Shown piece after piece: positions 7,035 through 11,993 of a DNA stretch of 11,993 nucleotides. The notes below the pieces were generated by a model. That model was not told the origin of the DNA. It saw only the letters and a program-made list of their open reading frames with translations, and searched no databases. The first letter of the stretch is position 1. Each line of letters opens with the position of its first letter. Made by a program: the position numbers and the translations under genes. Source of the DNA: CAZFIO01 sp964519585 (GTDB lineage: Bacteria > Bacillota > Clostridia > Tissierellales > Tissierellaceae); assembly GCA_964519585.1 (NCBI GenBank), contig CAZFIO010000061.1, forward strand, positions 1 to 11,993, given 5' to 3'.

Positions 7035-7064
7035 TTGACAACTACTTGTCCCTATAAGTATAAT
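7035..7064 (+). promoter_or_regulatory. Sigma-A-type promoter for the 137-residue gene
   Basis: Perfect TTGACA (7035-7040) and perfect TATAAT (7059-7064) separated by 18 bases. The predicted start is near 7071, leaving a leader of about 24 bases that holds the GGGAGG ribosome site. Both boxes being perfect suggests the gene is well expressed unless repressed. Confidence 0.75.
7037..7050. promoter_or_regulatory. Dyad over the -35 region, candidate operator
   Basis: GACAA-CTAC-TTGTC is a perfect 5-bp inverted repeat with a 4-base centre, covering the last four bases of the -35 box and part of the spacer. That position suits a repressor site. I do not recognise the motif, and a dyad this short can arise by chance. 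Confidence 0.35.
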
Positions 7065-7094
7065 TAAATCATAGAAGATTACTGGGAGGATAGT

Positions 7095-7508
7095 ATGGAC
7101 AATAATAAAACTTTTGAAAAAAACTTAGTATGTGAAGATTTTCAAAATCAAGTATCCCAATTTTTAGTCAGGCATAAGAGTATTTTAGATATAATATCAA
7201 AGATGCAGGAATATAACTCTCGTATCAATAGGGCTGTGGTAAAATCTGTAACTAACTGTGGCTGTATAACAATAGATGCTAGTAAGCAAGATTTCAGTGG
7301 GGAATCCTATGGTGATTTGCCAAACAAAATGGAAAATCATGTTCACGGAAAACTTTGCCCTTCTTGTAAAGAGGTTATAGATAGTGAAATAGGTAATTAT
7401 TTATTTTATTTAGCTTCCTTATGCAATACATTGGATTTAGATCTGGTGGATATATTGGCCAAGGAATATGATAAAAATAATACTCTGGGGATTTATAGTT
7501 TAAGATAG
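7095..7508 (+). CDS. Conserved clostridial-type protein of unknown function with Cys motifs
   Basis: 137 residues, cytoplasmic, no signal peptide or membrane segment. The N-terminal half is helical (FQNQVSQFLVRHKSILDII). The middle has C55-G-C57 and the end of the linker has H82, H84 and C88-x2-C91, a plausible metal or redox site. The C-terminal part, EIGNYLFYLASLCNTLDLDL (98-117), resembles the last helices of MazG-like nucleotide pyrophosphohydrolases, but the usual ExxD aspartate is Asn (N101) and no full EExxE motif is seen upstream, so catalysis of that kind is doubtful. From memory, similar proteins beside clostridial carD/radA are sometimes labelled DUF1573; I cannot verify this. ATG 7095 follows GGGAGG by 5 bases. 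It is the only plus-strand gene, with its own promoter and terminator, placed between carD and radA where disA might be expected. Confidence 0.85.
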   Translation: MDNNKTFEKNLVCEDFQNQVSQFLVRHKSILDIISKMQEYNSRINRAVVKSVTNCGCITIDASKQDFSGESYGDLPNKMENHVHGKLCPSCKEVIDSEIGNYLFYLASLCNTLDLDLVDILAKEYDKNNTLGIYSLR

Positions 7509-7541
7509 ATACAGGTTAAGGCTTGCCTTAACCTGTATTTT
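7509..7541 (+). terminator. Terminator hairpin between convergent unknown gene and radA
   Basis: ATACAGGTTAAGGC (7509-7522) and its exact reverse complement (7525-7538) form a 14-bp stem around TT, directly after the TAG at 7506-7508. A T-rich run follows on the plus strand. On the minus strand it starts just past the radA stop (7540), but the sequence after the stem is less T-rich, so it may terminate radA less well while still serving both genes. Confidence 0.9.
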
Positions 7542-8919
7542 ATTTAAAGCATCTTTTTATTAGGTCTTTTAGGGTTTTTACTTCTATAGTTTCTAGGTTT
7601 TTATATTTATTTCCCCTTATGCTTCCAGGGGCTAGGTAGGCCTTTTTAAACCCCATCCTATCCAACTCCCTTAACCTTGCATCCAAGGAGGGCACCTTTT
7701 TCAATTCCCCTGTTAAGCCCACATCGGCTATGAAAACACCATCATTGGGAAGGCCCACCTGGTATACAGATGAAGCTATACTCATAATTACAGCCAAATT
7801 AGAGGCCTGTTCTGAAAGTTTTATTCCCCCTGTGGTTTTTATAACCACATTTTTATCATAGAGCCTTATACCACCTCTTTGCTCCAAGATTGATACTAGG
7901 GTGTTTAATTGCTCCCTTCTCATACTTTCCCCAATCCTAGAGGGATAGGGTGTAAAGGAAGGGGAAACCAAGGATTCAATCTCTAGGATTATAGGCCTTG
8001 TCCCTTCACGAACCACAGTAAGGGCGCTACCGGAAACTATGTCCCCTTCTTCCCTCTTGCTGGTAAAATATTCTGAAGGGTTGTCTATAGACTCCATCCC
8101 TGTTTCTGTCATATTGAAAAATCCCATTTCTCCTGTAGACCCATACCTATTTTTTGTAGTAAGTAGGGACCTGAGTTCCTCCCCACTTTCTCCTTCTATA
8201 ATAAGCACAGTATCAACCAGATGCTCCAAGGCTCGTACACCTGCCAGCTCATCTTCCTTAGTCATTTGCCCCACAAGAAAAACGGCTCTAGGTTTTTCTG
8301 GATTCTTGGCTCTTTTTACCAGTTCATAGGCACACTCCATAGTTTGGGTAGGCGATCCTGCCCTTGAAGAAGGAAAGGCATCCAGGGTAAAGGTCTGTAT
8401 ACTATCTATAATAATAAAATCTGGATCCACTTCCTCTATATATTCCAAAACATTATCCATACTGTTGTCAGATATTACCCACATATTTTTATTTATTTCC
8501 TTCAGTATCCTATCTGCCCTGGTTTTGATTTGAGATTCTGATTCTTCTCCTGAAGCATAAAGAACCTTGTATCCCAAGTTTCCCAGGTCATTGGCCACCT
8601 GTAAAAGTAGGGTTGATTTCCCAGCCCCTGGCTTTGCAGAAAGAATAGTCACTGAGTCCTTTATAATCCCCCCGCCCATAACCCTATTAAACTCATTGAT
8701 AGAGGTTACTATCCTGTGGCTATTGGTAGATTTTATATCTTCTAATCTTTTTAATTCTTTCTTTTCAAATATCCTTCTAGAAGATATCTTGTTTGATTTG
8801 CTTTCCACTATCTTGGTTTCAACCAATGAATTCCATGAGCTACATTCTGGGCACTTGCCAAAATATGCTATGGATTCATAATTACACTTGCTACATATAT
8901 ATAGGGTCTTGGTCTTCAT
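7540..8919 (-). CDS. radA: DNA repair protein RadA (Sms)
   Basis: 459 residues, normal length. RadA is a RecA-like ATPase and hexameric helicase that drives branch migration in recombination intermediates. The N-terminal C4 zinc finger has C9, C12, C23 and C26. The ATPase core has its P-loop near 94-102 (SAKPGAGKS), Walker B at 168-172 (FIIID) and the RadA-specific motif KNRYGS at 256-261. The C-terminal third is the Lon-protease-like domain that lacks proteolysis, with TTGGIKLSEQASNLAV and FIADVGLTGELKKVP. The P-loop is odd: the position usually held by Gly is Ala95. ATG 8919 is preceded by AGAGGTGAAGAG. It follows clpC by 28 bases in the same unit. disA does not follow; instead a convergent gene does. 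Confidence 0.96.
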   Translation of the reverse strand: MKTKTLYICSKCNYESIAYFGKCPECSSWNSLVETKIVESKSNKISSRRIFEKKELKRLEDIKSTNSHRIVTSINEFNRVMGGGIIKDSVTILSAKPGAGKSTLLLQVANDLGNLGYKVLYASGEESESQIKTRADRILKEINKNMWVISDNSMDNVLEYIEEVDPDFIIIDSIQTFTLDAFPSSRAGSPTQTMECAYELVKRAKNPEKPRAVFLVGQMTKEDELAGVRALEHLVDTVLIIEGESGEELRSLLTTKNRYGSTGEMGFFNMTETGMESIDNPSEYFTSKREEGDIVSGSALTVVREGTRPIILEIESLVSPSFTPYPSRIGESMRREQLNTLVSILEQRGGIRLYDKNVVIKTTGGIKLSEQASNLAVIMSIASSVYQVGLPNDGVFIADVGLTGELKKVPSLDARLRELDRMGFKKAYLAPGSIRGNKYKNLETIEVKTLKDLIKRCFK

Positions 8920-8936
8920 CTCTTCACCTCTATGTA

Positions 8937-8957
8937 GGACCTGTGTTTTACAGGCCC
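8937..8957 (-). other. Hairpin spanning the clpC stop and the clpC-radA gap
   Basis: On the minus strand, GGGCCTGT, a 5-base loop AAAAC, then ACAGGTCC: an 8-bp stem with one G-U pair. The clpC TAA lies across the loop and stem. No T-run follows, so it is not a terminator. It lies a few bases before the radA ribosome site. It may stabilise or mark cleavage of the transcript or tune radA translation; this is inference. Confidence 0.5.
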
Positions 8958-11383
8958 TTATTAAATACTAATTTTTCATCCTTAAGGTCTATGATTATTT
9001 TATCCTCTTTAGATAAATTTCCCCTTAAAATTTCCTCAGCCAGCTGATCCTCTATCATCCTTCTAATGGTTCTTTCCAAGGGCCTAGCCCCATAAACTGG
9101 ATCAAAACCTTGCTTGGATATATGGTCCCTTGTGGCCTCAGAAACTTCAATGGTAATCTCTAGTTTTTTCATTCTTTCTTCTAAGTCATTTACCATTATA
9201 TCAACTATATCCCTAACCTGGTCCTCTTTAAGTGAGTGGAAAACTATTACCTCATCCAAACGGTTGAGAAACTCTGGCCTAAAGGTCTTTTTAAGCTCTT
9301 CAGTAATTGTTTCCTTCATTTTTTCGTATTCATCCAAGTCTGCATCTCCTGATGAAGTTGCAAAACCAAGTACATTTTGCTTCCTTATAGAAGTTGCCCC
9401 CACATTTGATGTCATGATAATTACTGTATTTTTAAAATCTACAGTCCTGCCCTTGGAATCAGTCAACCTACCATCATCCAAGATTTGTAAGAGCATATTG
9501 AAAACATCAGGATGGGCCTTCTCAATTTCGTCAAAGAGTATAACTGAATAAGGCTTCCTACGAACAGCCTCTGTTAATTGTCCACCCTCATCATAGCCTA
9601 CATAGCCTGGAGGAGAACCAACCAGCCTAGACACAGAGTGTTTTTCCATATACTCACTCATGTCAATCCTTATCATAGAATCCTCATCACCAAATAGAGA
9701 TCCTGACAGAGCCTTGGCCAAATAGGTTTTACCGACACCAGTAGGCCCTACAAATATAAAACTACCTACAGGCTTACTTGGGTCCTTAAGCCCTACCCTG
9801 GCCCTTCTTACAGAGTTTGATATAGCCTTTACTGCCTGTTCCTGACCTACTACCTTCTTGTGCAACTCTTCCTCCAAGTTCATAAGTCTCTTGGACTCTT
9901 CCTCAGTCATCTTGCTTACAGGTACACCTGTCCAATCAGAAACTATTTTTGCAATTTCTTCAAAGTTTACTACCATTTCATCCCTTTGGGTTTTTTGCTC
10001 CCACTGAGCCTGATTTTCTTCTAGTTCCTTTTTAATCTCAATTTCACTATCTCGAATTTTGGCTGCCTTTTCATAGTTTTGAGTATTTATAGCCTCTTCC
10101 TTTTCTTTTTGTAATTCCACCAGCTTTTCTTCAAGATCCTTCACATCATTAGGTGCTATATAGGCATTGACCCTTATCATAGATGCAGCTTCATCTATTA
10201 AGTCAATTGCCTTATCAGGTAAAAACCTATCAGAAATATATCTATGGGATAACTCCGCAGCAGCCTCCAAGGCTTCATCTGTAATCTTCACTCCATGGTG
10301 GGCTTCATACTTATCCCTAAGTCCTTTTAATATCTTGATGGTGTCTTCTACATTTGGTTCTTCCACCATGATTGGTTGCAGCCTTCTTTCAAAAGCAGCA
10401 TCCTTTTCTATGTGCTTCCTGTATTCATCTATGGTAGTTGCCCCAATCATTTGCAGGTCTCCCCTAGCTAGGACTGGTTTTAAGATGTTGGAAGCATCTA
10501 CAGAACCTTCAGCAGCCCCTGCCCCAATAATGGTATGAAGCTCATCTATAAATAGGATTACATCCTTTGATTCTATAAGTTCATTCATCACAGACTTAAG
10601 TCTTTCTTCAAATTCTCCCCTATACTTTGCCCCAGCTATCATTCCAGGCAAATCAAGGGTGACTATCCTTTTGTCCTTAATAATCTCAGGTATATTGCCT
10701 TCAATTATTTTTTGGGCCAAGCCTTCTGCTATGGCAGTTTTACCTACACCCGGCTCCCCGATTAGGACTGGATTGTTTTTAGTCCTTCTGCTGAGTATTT
10801 GTACAACCCTTTCAATCTCCTTACTTCTTCCTATTACTGGGTCAATTCCACCCTCTTCAGCCAATTTGTTTAAATCCATACTATATTTTTCTAGACTGGA
10901 TCCTCCTTTTTTTGCCCTAGCCTGGCCAGGACTTGGCTTAGATGTTGAGTCGGATATCATACCCACTACCTTCTCTGCCAAGTTCTTTATGTCAACTCCT
11001 AGTCTTTTTAGGAGCAAAACCGCTACGCCTTCTCCTTCAGCTAGAAGCCCCAGTAGGATATGCTCAGTCCCCACATAATTGTGACCCAAATTCCTAGCCT
11101 GCATAAAGCTTAACTCAAATATTCTTTTTGTTCTTGGGGTAAAGCCAAGCATTTCCGGTGCCTCTGTCCCCTTGCCCACAGCCTTTTCAACTTCTTCCCT
11201 AGCCTTTTCTGTGCTAACTCCCATTTCCTTCATAGCCACAGCTGCAACACCAGTATCCTCAGCTATAAGGCCCAATAATATATGTTCAGTTCCTACATAA
11301 TTATGGTTGAGAAGTTTTGCTTCCTCCTGGGCCAAGACTATAGCCCTTTGTGCTTTTTCAGTAAATCTTCCAAACATAGCCAT
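8948..11383 (-). CDS. clpC: ATP-dependent Clp protease ATP-binding subunit ClpC
   Basis: Hsp100/AAA+ unfoldase, 811 residues, full length. Two Clp-N repeats fill about 1-145; each contains HNYVGTEHILLGLL-type sequence. The first AAA module has Walker A at 209-216 (GEPGVGKT) and Walker B at 275-281 (VILFIDE). The middle domain, about 411-470, is a short coiled coil containing a UVR-like motif, typical of ClpC rather than ClpB. The second AAA module has Walker A at 546-553 (GPTGVGKT), Walker B at 614-619 and FLNRLDE at 705-711. The LGF loop at 672-674 is the expected ClpP-docking tripeptide, so it should work with ClpP (not in window). ATG 11383 lies 4 bases past the mcsB stop, with GGAG inside the mcsB end. 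It is probably under CtsR control from an operator upstream of the window. Confidence 0.98.
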   Translation of the reverse strand: MAMFGRFTEKAQRAIVLAQEEAKLLNHNYVGTEHILLGLIAEDTGVAAVAMKEMGVSTEKAREEVEKAVGKGTEAPEMLGFTPRTKRIFELSFMQARNLGHNYVGTEHILLGLLAEGEGVAVLLLKRLGVDIKNLAEKVVGMISDSTSKPSPGQARAKKGGSSLEKYSMDLNKLAEEGGIDPVIGRSKEIERVVQILSRRTKNNPVLIGEPGVGKTAIAEGLAQKIIEGNIPEIIKDKRIVTLDLPGMIAGAKYRGEFEERLKSVMNELIESKDVILFIDELHTIIGAGAAEGSVDASNILKPVLARGDLQMIGATTIDEYRKHIEKDAAFERRLQPIMVEEPNVEDTIKILKGLRDKYEAHHGVKITDEALEAAAELSHRYISDRFLPDKAIDLIDEAASMIRVNAYIAPNDVKDLEEKLVELQKEKEEAINTQNYEKAAKIRDSEIEIKKELEENQAQWEQKTQRDEMVVNFEEIAKIVSDWTGVPVSKMTEEESKRLMNLEEELHKKVVGQEQAVKAISNSVRRARVGLKDPSKPVGSFIFVGPTGVGKTYLAKALSGSLFGDEDSMIRIDMSEYMEKHSVSRLVGSPPGYVGYDEGGQLTEAVRRKPYSVILFDEIEKAHPDVFNMLLQILDDGRLTDSKGRTVDFKNTVIIMTSNVGATSIRKQNVLGFATSSGDADLDEYEKMKETITEELKKTFRPEFLNRLDEVIVFHSLKEDQVRDIVDIMVNDLEERMKKLEITIEVSEATRDHISKQGFDPVYGARPLERTIRRMIEDQLAEEILRGNLSKEDKIIIDLKDEKLVFNKGL

Positions 11384-11387
11384 ACTA

Positions 11388-11993
11388 TCACTCCATATCC
11401 TTTATATAATCTCTAATTAGTTTTGCTCTTTCAATATCCCTCTTCCTGCTGGACATATCTTCACCAAACTTTTCTTGGATCTTTGCAGGTTGAATATCTA
11501 GCATTAGTTTCAAGGTATCTCTAAGTTTATCATTATAAATCATACCCATAATCCAACCCAATCTTACATTTGATAAATGTTCCATAGCTTCCTTGGAGCT
11601 TAAAATCCTAGAATTTTGAAGTATCCCATAGGACCTAAAAACCTTATCCTCCAATTCTGTAAGCCTGTTTTCCTTTAAATGATTCCTAGTCCCTCTTTCC
11701 CTGGTTATGATTTGATTTATAACCTTACTAAGCTTATTAATTACCTCCTCCTCAGATTCCCCCAAAGTAGTTTGGTTGGATATCTGATAGAGCTGACCCA
11801 GGGCTTCAGAACCTTCTCCATAGAGACCCCTAGCTGTGAGTCCCATCTTTCTCAAACCTTCTATAACAGTATTTATATTTCTAGTCATAGTTATACAGGG
11901 TAGATGAAGCATAACAGAAGCCCTAAGCCCAGTTCCTACATTGGTAGGGCAAGAGGTCAAGTAACCCCACTTTTCATCATAGGCATAGCCAAG
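11388..11993 (-). CDS. mcsB: Protein-arginine kinase McsB (C-terminal part; 5' end outside window)
   Basis: The frame is open to the window edge, giving 201 codons; the family is about 350 residues, so roughly 150 N-terminal residues are missing. The fragment belongs to the guanidino-phosphotransferase fold: LTSCPTNVGTGLRA near residues 12-25 holds the active-site cysteine, and RERGTRNHL and LSSKEAMEHLSNVRLG follow. RDIERA near residues 185-190 is the RDxxRA pocket known in McsB for binding phospho-arginine and stimulating the enzyme. McsB phosphorylates arginines on damaged proteins and on the CtsR repressor, marking them for ClpC-ClpP. The TTG at 11960 is an internal Leu codon, not a start. 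Its TGA overlaps the ribosome-site-to-start spacing of clpC, implying translational coupling. mcsA and ctsR presumably lie beyond the edge. Confidence 0.96.
   Translation of the reverse strand, partial: LGYAYDEKWGYLTSCPTNVGTGLRASVMLHLPCITMTRNINTVIEGLRKMGLTARGLYGEGSEALGQLYQISNQTTLGESEEEVINKLSKVINQIITRERGTRNHLKENRLTELEDKVFRSYGILQNSRILSSKEAMEHLSNVRLGWIMGMIYNDKLRDTLKLMLDIQPAKIQEKFGEDMSSRKRDIERAKLIRDYIKDME

Noticed and set aside
7095..7508. Calling the 137-residue protein a functional MazG nucleotide pyrophosphohydrolase
   Set aside because: Only the terminal helix region resembles MazG; the acidic metal-binding set is incomplete, with Asn at the usual Asp position.
9114..11078. Several long plus-strand open frames opposite clpC, and others opposite radA, proS and yacL
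   Set aside because: They are antisense to genes with clear family motifs, lack ribosome sites, and their composition is what the reverse of the real coding strand would give.
11388..11960. Start of mcsB at the TTG codon at 11960
   Set aside because: The frame continues without a stop to the window edge, and the upstream codons (LGYAYDEKWGY) match the McsB family, so this TTG encodes an internal leucine.

Overview
The window is a low-GC, gene-dense piece of a Gram-positive chromosome of clostridial type. The gene content and order (mcsB-clpC-radA, carD-yacL, ispD-ispF-proS-gltX), the strong AGGAGG-type ribosome binding sites, the use of GTG and TTG starts and the AGG/AGA-rich arginine codons all fit Clostridia. 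I lean towards the Tissierellales/Peptoniphilaceae side, but this is an impression from memory, not a measured placement. Almost every gene reads leftwards (minus strand), and no gene-free stretch exceeds 300 bases.

Right to left in transcription order. (1) Positions 11993-7540 hold the 3' part of the class III stress operon: the truncated protein-arginine kinase gene mcsB, the AAA+ unfoldase gene clpC (4 bp gap) and the recombination ATPase gene radA (28 bp gap, with a hairpin at the junction). McsB tags proteins with phospho-arginine and ClpC (with ClpP) degrades them. RadA processes recombination intermediates. (2) Positions 7035-7541 hold a single plus-strand gene for a 137-residue cysteine-containing protein of unknown function. 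It has its own consensus sigma-A promoter, a dyad over the -35 region and a perfect 14-bp terminator hairpin that separates it from the convergent radA. disA, which usually follows radA in Firmicutes, is not here. (3) Positions 7001-5193 hold carD (CarD/CdnL-type RNA polymerase-binding regulator) and yacL (four membrane segments + PIN + TRAM), read from a promoter divergent to the unknown gene and closed by a strong terminator that overlaps the yacL stop codon. (4) Positions 5071-167 hold a separate unit with its own promoter: ispD and ispF (two steps of the MEP isoprenoid pathway), proS (prolyl-tRNA synthetase), a 53-residue small ORF and gltX (glutamyl-tRNA synthetase), ending in a bulged-stem terminator. 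(5) Positions 1-166 are non-coding and repeat-rich: tandem heptamers and two degenerate palindromes of a GTAGGGG-type intergenic repeat.

Most of the window is conserved housekeeping sequence, and I see no mobile element, CRISPR array, RNA gene or defence system. The parts worth a second look are the unknown 137-residue protein and its dyad-bearing promoter, the absence of disA, the small ORF coupled to gltX, the atypical P-loop of RadA, the hairpin between clpC and radA, and the repeat-rich left end.
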